From Cohnella sp. WQ 127256 (GTDB lineage Bacteria; Bacillota; Bacilli; Paenibacillales; Paenibacillaceae): DNA of 64,000 nt. The first letter of the stretch is position 1; the number at the start of each line of letters is the position of its first letter. The notes under the pieces were generated by a model. The model made no database searches. It was not told the origin of the DNA and was given only the letters and a program-made list of their open reading frames with translations. A program made the position numbers and the translations under genes. The DNA is taken from positions 1-64,000 of the forward strand of contig NZ_JAMZCY010000007.1 in assembly GCF_024519285.1 (NCBI RefSeq). Reading direction: 5' to 3'. Shown here in pieces: positions 54,421-63,838 of the stretch.

Positions 54421-56147
54421 GCAAGTATCGTTCGCTCAGATTTAAGCTGATTATAGGCTTCGTCTCCGTGACCGTTCCGCTGATCCTATTTCTCGTGTAT
54501 AGCAACTGGTATGCAATGAATGTCGTCCGTACCCAAGTCGCCGAATCCCAGCAAAGCCTCCTGAAAATGTATACGAATGAAATGGATGGCATTCTCACCC
54601 AAGTAGATAACTACTTGCTTAGCTCGGCTTTTCAGCATGCCGGCATTACTTCGTTGACGCTCAATGATCCCGAGAGTGACGAATACACCATGACGAGGAT
54701 CCAAGTGTTGAATCAGCTAAACGCGGACCTGGTTAACTATAAATGGGTAAGTATGCTGTTTGTTTATTCATCTCGGAATGGGGATTTAATGTCTTCCGAG
54801 CATAATCGAGCCTTATCTAAACAAATCAAAGATGAGCTCGCAGTAAGGATGACATCGATCAAGCCTAATGCTGCGGTACTTAAAGAATGGAGCACAGTGC
54901 GGATTAACGGGGAGGCTTGGCTGCTAAGGCTAGAAAAAAACGACTTTAATGTGTACACCGGGGCTCTGATCAGTGTGAAAACATTAATGGATCCGATTCA
55001 GAACGTAAACTTAGCGGGAGCCGGACAAGCGTTGTTAATGTCCAATTCGGGAGAACTGTTGAGCCAGGGCGCAAGTTTCCCTCACTCCATTGCAGAACGT
55101 ATTCGCCTCATGGGCAATACGGATAAGCAATATGAGACATTAACGATTGATCAGAATAAGATGCTCGTCGTCACGAATGCTTCACAGCAGTCTGACACCA
55201 ATCTGATTGTTATGATCTCGGAGAAGCAGTTGCTTCAGCGTCTGGTTTACTATCAGCGGATCATCAATATGACGCCGTTCGCTGCGATACTTTTATTGCT
55301 GATTTTCCTGTTTTTTCTGAGGGGAATTATTTTGAAGCCGATTCACCAGTTGATTAGAGGGATGAAACGGATTAAAGATGGGGATTTGACGTATCGCCTT
55401 GAACACTTCACTTCTCAGGAATTCGAGCATATTACGAACAATTTTAATGAAATGGCTTCCGAGATCAGCGATTTGAAAATTAACGTGTACGAGGAACAGC
55501 TCAGATTGAACAAATCGGAGATCAAACAGCTGCAGTTACAAATTCACCCTCACTTTCTGCTTAATTCGCTGAATGTCGTATTTAACCTTATGGAATCCCG
55601 CGAAATTAAGCTAGCTCAGCAAATGGTCAGATACATTATGAATTATTTCCGGTTCGTGACCCGAACGGCGGTTCCTCTTGTCAGAATGGAGGAAGAGATC
55701 GAGCATATCGTCACCTATTTGCAAATCCAGAAGATGAGATTTCCGAAGTTTCTGGAATACCAAGTGGAAGTGGAGGATGCTCTTAAATCGGTGCTGCTAC
55801 CGCCAGTATTGTTTCAGCCTTTCGTCGAAAATGCGATCATTCATGGATTCCTTATTCGAAATCAAACGTTTCTTATCCGAATAGCCGTGGAGAAAGATCC
55901 GGATGATCCTTCGCGCAGTATTCTCATTACAATATCGGATAACGGGACAGGCTTCAGTGAAGAGCAGTTGAGCTTATTGCTCAAACTCGGTCATTCCCGT
56001 CAAGCTCATGATCATGAGCATTTGGGCATCGGCAATGTTTATGAGCGCTTGCGGCTGAATTATGGAGAGCGGGCAAGTCTGAGGTTCGCAAATGCTCTCG
56101 AGGGGGGAGCGAAAGTCATATTGCGTCTTCCGCTTCAAATCGAATAG
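54417..56147 (+). CDS. Sensor histidine kinase, YesM type
   Basis: 576 residues. Membrane helices near residues 10-30 and 280-300 bound an extracytoplasmic sensor domain (about 250 residues). A HAMP domain follows (LKPIHQLIRGMKRIKDGDLTYRLE), then the His_kinase region LQIHPHFLLNSLNVVF (His379 in PHF) and an HATPase domain (PFVENAIIHGF, ISDNGTGFS, GIGNVYERLRLNYG). Partner of the upstream regulator; likely senses a sugar through the binding lipoprotein encoded downstream (inferred). Confidence 0.94.
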   Translation: MSKYRSLRFKLIIGFVSVTVPLILFLVYSNWYAMNVVRTQVAESQQSLLKMYTNEMDGILTQVDNYLLSSAFQHAGITSLTLNDPESDEYTMTRIQVLNQLNADLVNYKWVSMLFVYSSRNGDLMSSEHNRALSKQIKDELAVRMTSIKPNAAVLKEWSTVRINGEAWLLRLEKNDFNVYTGALISVKTLMDPIQNVNLAGAGQALLMSNSGELLSQGASFPHSIAERIRLMGNTDKQYETLTIDQNKMLVVTNASQQSDTNLIVMISEKQLLQRLVYYQRIINMTPFAAILLLLIFLFFLRGIILKPIHQLIRGMKRIKDGDLTYRLEHFTSQEFEHITNNFNEMASEISDLKINVYEEQLRLNKSEIKQLQLQIHPHFLLNSLNVVFNLMESREIKLAQQMVRYIMNYFRFVTRTAVPLVRMEEEIEHIVTYLQIQKMRFPKFLEYQVEVEDALKSVLLPPVLFQPFVENAIIHGFLIRNQTFLIRIAVEKDPDDPSRSILITISDNGTGFSEEQLSLLLKLGHSRQAHDHEHLGIGNVYERLRLNYGERASLRFANALEGGAKVILRLPLQIE

Positions 56148-56159
56148 CGATTTATTAGG

Positions 56160-56187
56160 AGAGGCTCCCTTATCGGGGCCTCTTTTT
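56160..56187 (+). terminator. Terminator after the histidine kinase
   Basis: AGAGGCTCC, CTTATC, GGGGCCTCT and T5. It separates the regulators from the transporter genes. Confidence 0.85.
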
Positions 56188-56281
56188 GATGTTGTAACAA
56201 AAGTGGTAGCGGAGGTGACAATTGTTCTACCTCCTCTGAATTATGATGGGTTCACAGAGAAAACGGGAGTGTGAGCCTTGG

Positions 56282-57190
56282 ATGCCCAGAACGTTCGTCA
56301 AACACAGGTCCCTATGGATTATGGTTTTACCGGGACTGTTATATCTACTAGTCAATAACTACCTGCCGATGTTTGGAACGATTATTGCTTTCAAAGATTT
56401 CAACTATTCCAAAGGGCTGTGGCAAAGCTCTTGGGTAGGCTTTAAGAACTTTGAGTTTCTATTTGAGACTCGGGATGCTTATGTCATTACGAGAAACACA
56501 CTGCTTTATAATGTGGTATTCATTGTGTTTAACCTTGTACTTGCCCTTATGGTCGCTTTATTGCTTAACGAAATCAGAAAAAGGTACCTGCAAAGCATCT
56601 ATCAAAGCATTATTTTACTGCCCTACTTAATCTCTTTCAGCATTGTAGGTTATCTGGTTTATAGCTTTCTGAGCATGGAATATGGCTTTATTAATACGGT
56701 CGTTCTACAAAAGTTGGGGCTACCACCCATCTCTTGGTATATGGAAGCGAAGTACTGGCCGTATATTCTCGTGTTAGTGAACGCGTGGAAGTACATTGGG
56801 TACTCCAGCATCATCTATTTGGCGGCCATTGCCGGAATTAATAATGAATACTATGAGGCAGCGCGGATCGACGGTGCCAATCGCTTGAAACAGATGACCA
56901 AGATTACATTACCGTTAATCAGACCGGTTATCATCGTCATGACGCTTCTACTAGTCGGTCGGATCTTCTACGCAGACTTCGGTTTGTTCTACCAAGTGAC
57001 AATGAACACGGGTATTCTTCTTCCGACTACGAATGTCATTGACACATACGTGTATAGAGCATTGATTCAAACGGGAGATGTAGGGATGTCGTCTGCCGCG
57101 GGATTATTCCAATCGGTCGTAGGTTTTATTCTCGTATTGTCCGTAAACCAGCTGGTTCGGAAGTTCGATAAAGAGAACGCCTTATTCTAG
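56282..57190 (+). CDS. Carbohydrate ABC permease, LplB/MalF type
   Basis: 302 residues from ATG 56282, after GGGAG (56265-56269); the ATG at 56243 has no site. Six membrane helices, first at SLWIMVLPGLLYLLVNNYLPM, and the EAA loop EYYEAARIDGANRLKQMTKITLPLIRP. GTIIAFKDFNYSKGLWQSSWVGFKNFEFLF is typical of the LplB/PelY group in Paenibacillus. Pairs with the next gene. Confidence 0.92.
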   Translation: MPRTFVKHRSLWIMVLPGLLYLLVNNYLPMFGTIIAFKDFNYSKGLWQSSWVGFKNFEFLFETRDAYVITRNTLLYNVVFIVFNLVLALMVALLLNEIRKRYLQSIYQSIILLPYLISFSIVGYLVYSFLSMEYGFINTVVLQKLGLPPISWYMEAKYWPYILVLVNAWKYIGYSSIIYLAAIAGINNEYYEAARIDGANRLKQMTKITLPLIRPVIIVMTLLLVGRIFYADFGLFYQVTMNTGILLPTTNVIDTYVYRALIQTGDVGMSSAAGLFQSVVGFILVLSVNQLVRKFDKENALF

Positions 57191-57213
57191 AAATTCTGTA
57201 AGGAGAGAGTCCA

Positions 57214-58155
57214 ATGAATGCAAAATTAAATGCGGTGACGCCATTGCCACCAGCGAGTCATACACGTATCCGAGAAAATTCATTGGTTGCGCAAATTCTG
57301 ATCCATTGCTTCTTCGTGCTAGCCTGCGCGGCATGCCTTATCCCGCTAATCCTAGTCGCTATCGTATCTTTTTCGGATGAACAATCCATCCTGGCAAATG
57401 GTTATTCCTTTTTCCCTGATAAGTTCAGCTTGGATGCTTACCGGTATTTGTTGGGCGATTCTCAGAGGCTAATTCATGCCTACGGAATCAGTATTCTTGT
57501 AACCGTGGTCGGTACCTTGACGAGCCTCCTGATCACTTCATTGCTTGCCTACCCGCTTTCACGTAAAGATTTTCCGCAACGAAATCTACTCGCGTTCTTC
57601 GTCTTTTTCACCATCCTCTTTAATGGAGGCTTGGTTCCCTGGTATCTGGTATATACGAATCTGTTCCATATCAAAGATACGATATTGGCGTTATTAGTCC
57701 CAAATCTGCTCATGAGCGGCTTTTACATTCTCATTATGAGAACCTTCTTCTCGAACTCGATTCCAGGCTCTATCATCGAATCCGCACAAATCGACGGAGC
57801 AGGCGAGTGGAGAACATTTTTCCGGCTAGTGTTGCCTTTATCGCTCCCAGTTCTAGCGACTATCGGTCTCTTTACAACCTTGGGCTACTGGAATGATTGG
57901 TTCAATAGCCTGGTGTTCATCTATGACAATCGATTAATTTCCTTGCAATATTTAATGACCAAGACGTTGCTTAGCATTCAGTTTCTGCAGAGCAATACGC
58001 AGAATTCGAACACAGGGAAGCTTCTTTCGGAGATGCCGACAGAAACGGTTCGTATGGCAATGGCGATTATAGGCATAGGTCCTATCGTTATGGCTTACCC
58101 GTTTTTTCAGAAATATTTGGTTAAAGGATTGACTGTCGGGGCAGTGAAGGGCTAA
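57214..58155 (+). CDS. Carbohydrate ABC permease, YtcP/MalG type
   Basis: 313 residues, AAGGAGAGAG before the ATG. Six membrane helices with the EAA loop SIIESAQIDGAGEWRTFFRLVLPLSLPVLATIGLF; ends in the conserved YPFFQKYLVKGLTVGAVKG. No ATPase gene is nearby, so a shared MsmX-type ATPase is expected, as is usual for these systems. Confidence 0.93.
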   Translation: MNAKLNAVTPLPPASHTRIRENSLVAQILIHCFFVLACAACLIPLILVAIVSFSDEQSILANGYSFFPDKFSLDAYRYLLGDSQRLIHAYGISILVTVVGTLTSLLITSLLAYPLSRKDFPQRNLLAFFVFFTILFNGGLVPWYLVYTNLFHIKDTILALLVPNLLMSGFYILIMRTFFSNSIPGSIIESAQIDGAGEWRTFFRLVLPLSLPVLATIGLFTTLGYWNDWFNSLVFIYDNRLISLQYLMTKTLLSIQFLQSNTQNSNTGKLLSEMPTETVRMAMAIIGIGPIVMAYPFFQKYLVKGLTVGAVKG

Positions 58156-58184
58156 AATCAAAACACTTATTTGGAGGGGTCAAC

Positions 58185-59729
58185 ATGTCAGCAGCAAAAA
58201 AGAGAATCGTTAGTATTATGGCTTTTGCTTTGAGTACTAGCATCGTAGTTGCAGGGTGTGGAAATAACAACGCGGCATCAACAGCAGAGAGTAGCGCTAA
58301 GGCAAGCCAGCCAGCCACAACCGTGGAGAGCGCCGGTAAGGACGAGCCTTCGAAGCTTGATCCTTACAAAATCACACTTGTGTATCCGGGGGATGCGCCT
58401 AAGGATCTGCTGGAAGTACAGACTGCGATGAGTGAGTATTTAACGGAGAAAATCAATGCTACAATCGAGCTGAAGCCGATCGATTGGGGATCTTGGATGG
58501 AGAAGACCAATCTAATGTTCGCTTCTCAGGAAAAATTCGATGTCGTAATAACCGCATCGACGCTTGGTTATTACAGCAATGTCGCCAAAGGTGCCTATCT
58601 CCCACTGGATGACTTACTTTCCCAGCATGGCAAAGACATTACTGGCGTGTTAGGTGACGAAATTCTTTCCGGTCTTAAAGTGAAAGGCCAAATCTACGGA
58701 ACGCCTACGAACAAGGAATTTGCCGGAGCTAACGGATTCCTCTTTAACAAGGCATTGGTCGATAAATACAACATTGATCTTAACCAAATCAACAAATTGG
58801 AAGATCTTGACCCCGTTCTACGTATGATCAAGGAAAAGGAACCTGGAATCACTCCACTGTTCGAAGGAAACCTACGTTTTGTAGGCTCTCTCGTCTTGAA
58901 TGGTCAATACGACGGGTTGGGAGACGGATACGGAGTGCTGAATAGGAATAGCGATTCACTAACCGTTATTGATAAAACAGAAGTACCGGAATATATGGAA
59001 GTGGCCAAGATTGCGCACAAATGGTATAAAGATGGCCTCGTCAATAAAGATGCGGCATCCGTTAAGGATTGGGGCTTGATGCAAGCGGGTAAAGCCTTCG
59101 CAGTGCAGCAGGAGCTTAAGCCGGGCAAGGATGCAGAGATGTCGATGGCATGGGGCTTCCCGGTCGTTCAGAAGCAATTGGACATTCCTTATACGACAAC
59201 GGTAACCGTTGGGGGAATCATGCTGGCTCTATCCAAGACATCTCAGAATCCGGAAAGAGCGATGATGTTCTTGAACCTGTTGTACAGCGATAAAACATTA
59301 ATTAATATGCTGGATTTCGGAATCGAGAATAAGCATTTCGTCAAAAAGTCCGATACGATGATTGATTATCCTGAAGGCATCGATGCGAAATCCGTCGGAT
59401 ATCGCAACGAGGCTTGGATGTTCGGAAACCAGATGAACACCTACCTGTTCCCGAATGAGGATCCTAACAAATGGAATGCGTTCAAACAATTCAACGAAGA
59501 AGCTGAAAAGTCGATTGCACTAGGCTTTGCATGGGATTCAGAGCCGGTGAAGAACGAAGTGGCAGCGTTAATTAACGTATCGAAGCAATTCGAAGATGCG
59601 ATTATCTCAGGCTCAGTTGATCCTGAAGTGTACATTCCGAAGTACAGAGAAGCCCTTAAGGCTGCTGGCTTAGATAAGGTAATTGCGGAGAAGCAAAAGC
59701 AACTGGACGAATGGGCTAAAACCAAATAA
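58185..59729 (+). CDS. Carbohydrate-binding lipoprotein, LipO/YtcQ type
   Basis: 514 residues, GGAGGGG before the ATG. Lipoprotein signal ends VVAGCGNN (Cys25), followed by a Ser/Ala linker. Family 1 solute-binding fold: YKITLVYPGDAPKDLLEVQ, FASQEKFDVVITASTLGYYSN, KGAYLPLDDLLSQHG, GQIYGTPTNKEF and C-terminal KYREALKAAGLDKVIAEKQKQLDEW. Delivers the unknown substrate to the two permeases upstream. Confidence 0.93.
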   Translation: MSAAKKRIVSIMAFALSTSIVVAGCGNNNAASTAESSAKASQPATTVESAGKDEPSKLDPYKITLVYPGDAPKDLLEVQTAMSEYLTEKINATIELKPIDWGSWMEKTNLMFASQEKFDVVITASTLGYYSNVAKGAYLPLDDLLSQHGKDITGVLGDEILSGLKVKGQIYGTPTNKEFAGANGFLFNKALVDKYNIDLNQINKLEDLDPVLRMIKEKEPGITPLFEGNLRFVGSLVLNGQYDGLGDGYGVLNRNSDSLTVIDKTEVPEYMEVAKIAHKWYKDGLVNKDAASVKDWGLMQAGKAFAVQQELKPGKDAEMSMAWGFPVVQKQLDIPYTTTVTVGGIMLALSKTSQNPERAMMFLNLLYSDKTLINMLDFGIENKHFVKKSDTMIDYPEGIDAKSVGYRNEAWMFGNQMNTYLFPNEDPNKWNAFKQFNEEAEKSIALGFAWDSEPVKNEVAALINVSKQFEDAIISGSVDPEVYIPKYREALKAAGLDKVIAEKQKQLDEWAKTK

Positions 59730-59745
59730 GTAGATCATGTTAATC

Positions 59746-59777
59746 GGGGAGGCTGGCGAAGGTCATGCCTCCTTCTT
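59746..59777 (+). terminator. Weak hairpin after the binding lipoprotein
   Basis: GGGGAGGC / GCCTCCTT with a 13-nt loop and a broken T tract (CTTCTTGTT). It may attenuate rather than stop transcription into the next gene. Confidence 0.4.
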
Positions 59778-59817
59778 GTTAATACTCATAAATTCATAAT
59801 GGAAAAGGAGTCATCGC

Positions 59818-61728
59818 ATGAGCATCTCTATTATCAACGAGCAGGATTACTATCGAATCATCTATGGAGGATGGTTAGGCAAAAATATCGGGGGAACGCT
59901 TGGGGCTCCGGTAGAGGGGAGAAAGGAACGGCTGCAATTAGAGTTCTATCCGTTATTACCGGATGGTCCGCTGGAAAATGATGACTTGGATTTGCAATTG
60001 GTGTGGCTGCATGCTCTAGAGCAATACGGACCTAAGCTGACAAGCCGGGAGCTTGGACAAGAGTGGGTAGAGCACATCTTCTTTCCCTTCGACGAGTACG
60101 GGTACGCTTTAACGAACTTAAGGAAAGGTCTCATCGCACCTGTGGCTGGAGCGTTCAACAATCCGTTCACGGATTGCATGGGAGCACCGATTCGTTCGGA
60201 GATTTGGGCGATGGTCGCCCCGGGAGCCCCACACATTGCAGCCCGGTATGCATATGAGGATGCGATCGTTGATCATGCGGGAGGCGAAGGAGTCTATGGA
60301 GAGATGTTCTTTGCCGCTATCCAGAGTGCTATATTCGTGGAGAAGGATAGAGATAAGCTCATACAAATTGGAATGACCTATATCCCTGAAGGTTGTCGAA
60401 CCGCAAAGGCATTAAGAGATTTGTTGGTATGGCATAAGGAGGGCAAAGATTGGCTTGAGGCACGTAGCTTGATCTTGCAGCATCATGGTAGCGATAATTT
60501 CACGGATACTCCTCAGAATATTGCATTTACGATACTGGGTTGGTTATACGGCACTGATTTCGAGGATGCTTTGTTGAAAGCAGTTAACTGTGGTTATGAT
60601 ACGGACTGCACAGCAGCGACGCTAGGCGCCATACTAGGGATGATTGACGGACCCGAGGGTTTGCCAGAGAAATGGGTGAAGCCAGTAGGGGATACAGTGG
60701 TGGTCAGCCCTCCGATTAAAGGCTTCCCTGCTCCTCGTAACCTAGATGAGCTGACACGAAGAACGATTCGTATGGGGAAACAGGTGCTAGCTGCTTGGGA
60801 TACGAATATTATAGTGCATCCTGAGTTGGAAACTCAGCTGAGTCATGAGGATCTTCAATCTGACGGAGCGATACGCACACTATGGGATCAGGATGTTACT
60901 CTTGATCGACGGTTACTTCCGAGGAATACCACAGAACAGAGTGCACTTGAGTTGATTATTGATTATGGGGATAAGGGTCCTTCGATTGGGCACAAGCAGA
61001 CCAAGAAAATTGCTCTTACACTTTATAACCATTCACAAGAGCAATGGGATGGGGTATTATCGCTGCAATTACCGGTGAGCTGGGAAGGGACGTCGGGACA
61101 AGCCTTTACGCTTGCACCGTCACAATCCGTTGATTTTACATTCATGATTCAATCCGCAGAGAAATTAGAAGCGAGCTACGAGATGATTGCGGTTATTGAA
61201 CGAATGCATGACAACTCCACCTGGGCACAGTTGAAAGAATCCATATACTTGGTTCCTATGAACCAGTGGATGATTCGGGAGCCGAACAGCGAGTCAGGAA
61301 CAGTGGTGAATTCGCGAGGGAATCTTATTGAATGGGGAACGGGTTCCAGTGTAGGGAAGGAAGGCACATATCGTGCGCATACTTATCTCTATAATTCGGC
61401 TGAACGGAAGGTAAGATTTAATGTTGCCTCTAATGTACCTATCAAGGTAGCCTTAAATGGAGAGGTTATTATAGATAGCAAAGACGGAGATGAATTCATG
61501 CCGGCTTATCATCGAACACACGAAGGGCAATTCTCCGAATTCGTGTTGCCGATGGGACGTCATGATTTAGAGATTACAGCTTATAAAAGGTTCGAGAAGC
61601 TTCAGGTTTATGTTCTTCCAGTAGCCACTAACGTGACCTCTAAGCCAGGGCCGCATTATTATTATACGGATATGTTTTTTGTTGCGAACAGTGAACTCGG
61701 ATCTTGTGATGCTTGTACCGATCAATAA
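59818..61728 (+). CDS. ADP-ribosylglycohydrolase family protein with C-terminal beta domain
   Basis: 636 residues, AAAAGGAG before the ATG. Residues 1-330 match the ARH/DraG fold: GGWLGKNIGGTLGAPVEG, the metal site ENDDLDLQL (Asp55, Asp56, Asp58) and GYDTDCTAATLGAILG (Asp261, Asp263, Thr265). Both magnesium sites are therefore kept. The remaining ~300 residues appear to be two beta-sandwich parts, the last carbohydrate-binding-like. No signal peptide, so cytoplasmic. It lies directly after a sugar importer, so it may hydrolyse an N- or O-riboside taken up by it rather than act on proteins (inferred). Confidence 0.82.
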   Translation: MSISIINEQDYYRIIYGGWLGKNIGGTLGAPVEGRKERLQLEFYPLLPDGPLENDDLDLQLVWLHALEQYGPKLTSRELGQEWVEHIFFPFDEYGYALTNLRKGLIAPVAGAFNNPFTDCMGAPIRSEIWAMVAPGAPHIAARYAYEDAIVDHAGGEGVYGEMFFAAIQSAIFVEKDRDKLIQIGMTYIPEGCRTAKALRDLLVWHKEGKDWLEARSLILQHHGSDNFTDTPQNIAFTILGWLYGTDFEDALLKAVNCGYDTDCTAATLGAILGMIDGPEGLPEKWVKPVGDTVVVSPPIKGFPAPRNLDELTRRTIRMGKQVLAAWDTNIIVHPELETQLSHEDLQSDGAIRTLWDQDVTLDRRLLPRNTTEQSALELIIDYGDKGPSIGHKQTKKIALTLYNHSQEQWDGVLSLQLPVSWEGTSGQAFTLAPSQSVDFTFMIQSAEKLEASYEMIAVIERMHDNSTWAQLKESIYLVPMNQWMIREPNSESGTVVNSRGNLIEWGTGSSVGKEGTYRAHTYLYNSAERKVRFNVASNVPIKVALNGEVIIDSKDGDEFMPAYHRTHEGQFSEFVLPMGRHDLEITAYKRFEKLQVYVLPVATNVTSKPGPHYYYTDMFFVANSELGSCDACTDQ

Positions 61729-61734
61729 AATGAT

Positions 61735-61776
61735 AAAGAAGCGCTTCTCACCAAACAGTGAGGAGCGCTTCTTTTT
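61735..61776. terminator. Convergent terminator
   Basis: AAAGAAGCGCTTCTCA / TGAGGAGCGCTTCTTT around CCAAACAG, then TT. Symmetric, so it can serve both the ARH gene and the minus-strand HAD gene. Confidence 0.88.
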
Positions 61777-61804
61777 GCGTGCGCCAACATGGGCGGCATT
61801 GTCT

Positions 61805-62611
61805 TTACTGAGCGTTTAACACAAACTTTTCTAGGACGTGTTTCACACCATCGTTGTTGTTGCTAAGTGTAATGAAGTCTGCGATTTCCTTCAATGCTGG
61901 AACGGCATTTTCCATCGCAACACCAAGGCCAGCTGCCTCAACCATCTGATGATCGTTCATCGCATCTCCCATGGCAATCGTTTCTTCCATCGGAATGCCG
62001 TAATGAGCAGCGAGGAAACGAAGTGCGTGACCTTTGGTACCTTCAGGATGCATGAACTCTAGGTAGTTGGGCTTTGACTTTGTGATATGAGCTTGGGAGC
62101 CGAATAACGCCTGCAGTTCAGGAAGTAACGCGTCTAACACAGCAGGTTCGTCGATGATTAGCAACTTCGTTTGTTTATCGTTATTAACGATTTTGCTGAA
62201 ATCGGGTTCGATGGTATAAGGGATGTTGGATTGTTTAGCGTAGCCCTTAATTTTATCATTATCCTCGGAAACGTAGAGCTTATCCGCGATATAGCTTTGT
62301 AAATGCATGTTATGAGCCTGACAATACTCGAATAACTGCTTGGCTACATCCGTAGGAACTGAACGTTCGTATAATACTTCTTCGTCCAACAGGTTTTTAA
62401 TAAGAGAGCCTTGATAAGTAATGATGGGTACATTCAGTCCAACCTGGCGGGCGATTTTCTGTGCGGAATCGAACATTCTACCTGTTGCGATCGTAATATG
62501 TGCGCCTTGCGCGATGGCTTCGGTCATGGCTTCACGGGTTGCATCAGACACGGTTAAGTCATCTTGTAATAATGTATCATCAAGATCTACTGCGATAAGG
62601 CGGTAAGTCAT
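61805..62611 (-). CDS. Cof-type HAD-IIB family phosphatase
   Basis: 268 residues, GAGGGAG before the ATG. HAD motifs: I VDLDDTLL (Asp8, Asp10), II ITIATGRM, III Lys in KSKPNYLEFMHPEGTKGHAL and IV AMGDAMNDHQMVEAAG. The C2B-type cap lies between motifs II and III. It probably dephosphorylates sugar phosphates or similar small molecules; the substrate is unknown. Confidence 0.93.
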   Translation of the reverse strand: MTYRLIAVDLDDTLLQDDLTVSDATREAMTEAIAQGAHITIATGRMFDSAQKIARQVGLNVPIITYQGSLIKNLLDEEVLYERSVPTDVAKQLFEYCQAHNMHLQSYIADKLYVSEDNDKIKGYAKQSNIPYTIEPDFSKIVNNDKQTKLLIIDEPAVLDALLPELQALFGSQAHITKSKPNYLEFMHPEGTKGHALRFLAAHYGIPMEETIAMGDAMNDHQMVEAAGLGVAMENAVPALKEIADFITLSNNNDGVKHVLEKFVLNAQ

Positions 62612-62686
62612 TGGTTTCTCCCTCTCTGTCTATAGCAAAATGTAAGTGATAAAAAGATTGTCGTTCCATTGTAACCCAAATTGACT

Positions 62687-62717
62687 TTGTCGAAAAGGCG
62701 TAAGCTCATGCTATAAT
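62687..62717 (+). promoter_or_regulatory. Promoter of the Gfo/Idh/MocA gene
   Basis: TTGTCG (62687-62692), 19 nt, extended -10 TGCTATAAT (62709-62717), 34 bp before the start codon. Confidence 0.65.
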
Positions 62718-62750
62718 AGTGGGGAATTCCAGGGAGGAGCTGATCGAACG

Positions 62751-63746
62751 ATGAAACGATTACGTTGGGGCATACTTGGCTGTGCGGCGATTGCAGATCG
62801 TGCCGTAATTCCAGCTATTCAAGCGTCGGAGACAGGAGAATTGTTGGGAATAGCTAGCAGAGATGAGAAGAAGGCTAGGGATAAGGCAGAGCAGTTCGGT
62901 ATTCCAAGATCATATGGAAGCTATGAGGCGTTATTAGCTGATCCGGATATTGACGCAGTCTATATTCCGTTGCCGAATCACTTACATAAACAATGGACGA
63001 TAGCAGCGGCTAAGGCTGGTAAGCATATTTTGTGTGAAAAGCCTCTCGCGTTAAATGCGGTAGAAGCGCAGGAGATGGTCGATTACTGTAAGGAAGCGGG
63101 AGTTCATCTCGCAGAAGCGTTCATGTACCGGCATCATCCGCGAATTGCGAAGGTGAAGGAAATTATTGCTAGTGGTGAAATCGGAGAACTGAGAGGCATT
63201 CGCGGCGTGTTTACCTATAATGCGGCTTCAAGCAAAGGGGATATTCGGCAGGTCAAGGAATGGGGCGGTGGAGCTCTGTATGACGTTGGCGTTTATCCAT
63301 TGAGCGCAGCCCGTCTCATCATGGGTGTTGAGCCTGAAGCGGTTACCGTACATGCTTTATTTTCTCCAGAGCATGATGATGTAGATATGATGGCTTCTGG
63401 ATTGGTTGAATTTCCTGGCAACGTAGCCTTAACGTTTGACTGTGGGATGTGGGCATCATTTCGTAATGAGCTTGAGATCGTGGGGACGGAGGGGACGATT
63501 GTTCTTAAGCCATCATTCTTGCCCTCCAAAGAATCCGACGATATTACGATTCAAGTCGGGGATAAGGTTCGCCGAGAAGGCCCATATGGTGTAGATGCTT
63601 ACGTTGCTCAATCCGATCAATTCGCACGTGTGGTATGGGGCGAGGAAGCGCCACTCTACGCCTCACAAGATGCGGTAGGGAGTATGAAATTGATTGATGC
63701 TTGCTTGGAGTCTGCTCGTAGCCGCCAGCGGGTTGCTCTAGGATGA
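62751..63746 (+). CDS. Gfo/Idh/MocA family oxidoreductase
   Basis: 331 residues, GGGAGGAGC before the ATG. N-terminal Rossmann domain WGILGCAAIADRAVIPAIQ with DAVYIPLPNHLHKQWTIAAAKAGKHILCEKPLALN (catalytic Lys in EKP); C-terminal domain AEAFMYRHHPRIAKVKEII and GGALYDVGVYPLSAARLIMG. NAD(P)-dependent sugar or cyclitol dehydrogenase; substrate unknown. The neighbouring LacI-family gene could regulate it. Confidence 0.94.
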   Translation: MKRLRWGILGCAAIADRAVIPAIQASETGELLGIASRDEKKARDKAEQFGIPRSYGSYEALLADPDIDAVYIPLPNHLHKQWTIAAAKAGKHILCEKPLALNAVEAQEMVDYCKEAGVHLAEAFMYRHHPRIAKVKEIIASGEIGELRGIRGVFTYNAASSKGDIRQVKEWGGGALYDVGVYPLSAARLIMGVEPEAVTVHALFSPEHDDVDMMASGLVEFPGNVALTFDCGMWASFRNELEIVGTEGTIVLKPSFLPSKESDDITIQVGDKVRREGPYGVDAYVAQSDQFARVVWGEEAPLYASQDAVGSMKLIDACLESARSRQRVALG

Positions 63747-63764
63747 ATAAGAGGTACCCATTAG

Positions 63765-63803
63765 AAAGAGAGATAGTCGAGACAATCGACTATCTCTCTT
63801 TTA
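63765..63803. terminator. Bidirectional terminator
   Basis: Perfect 16-bp stem AAAGAGAGATAGTCGA / TCGACTATCTCTCTTT with loop GACAA, flanked by T on the plus strand and by TCT on the minus strand. Confidence 0.93.
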
Positions 63804-63838
63804 CGTGTCGCCCAAGCCCAATCGTGCGTGCCGAATAT

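Noticed and set aside
56211..56234. Inverted repeat GGAGGT / ACCTCC before the first sugar permease gene
   Set aside because: Only 6-bp arms with a 12-nt loop and no T tract; the GGAGGTG is not followed by a start codon at useful distance. Not strong enough to name as operator or terminator.
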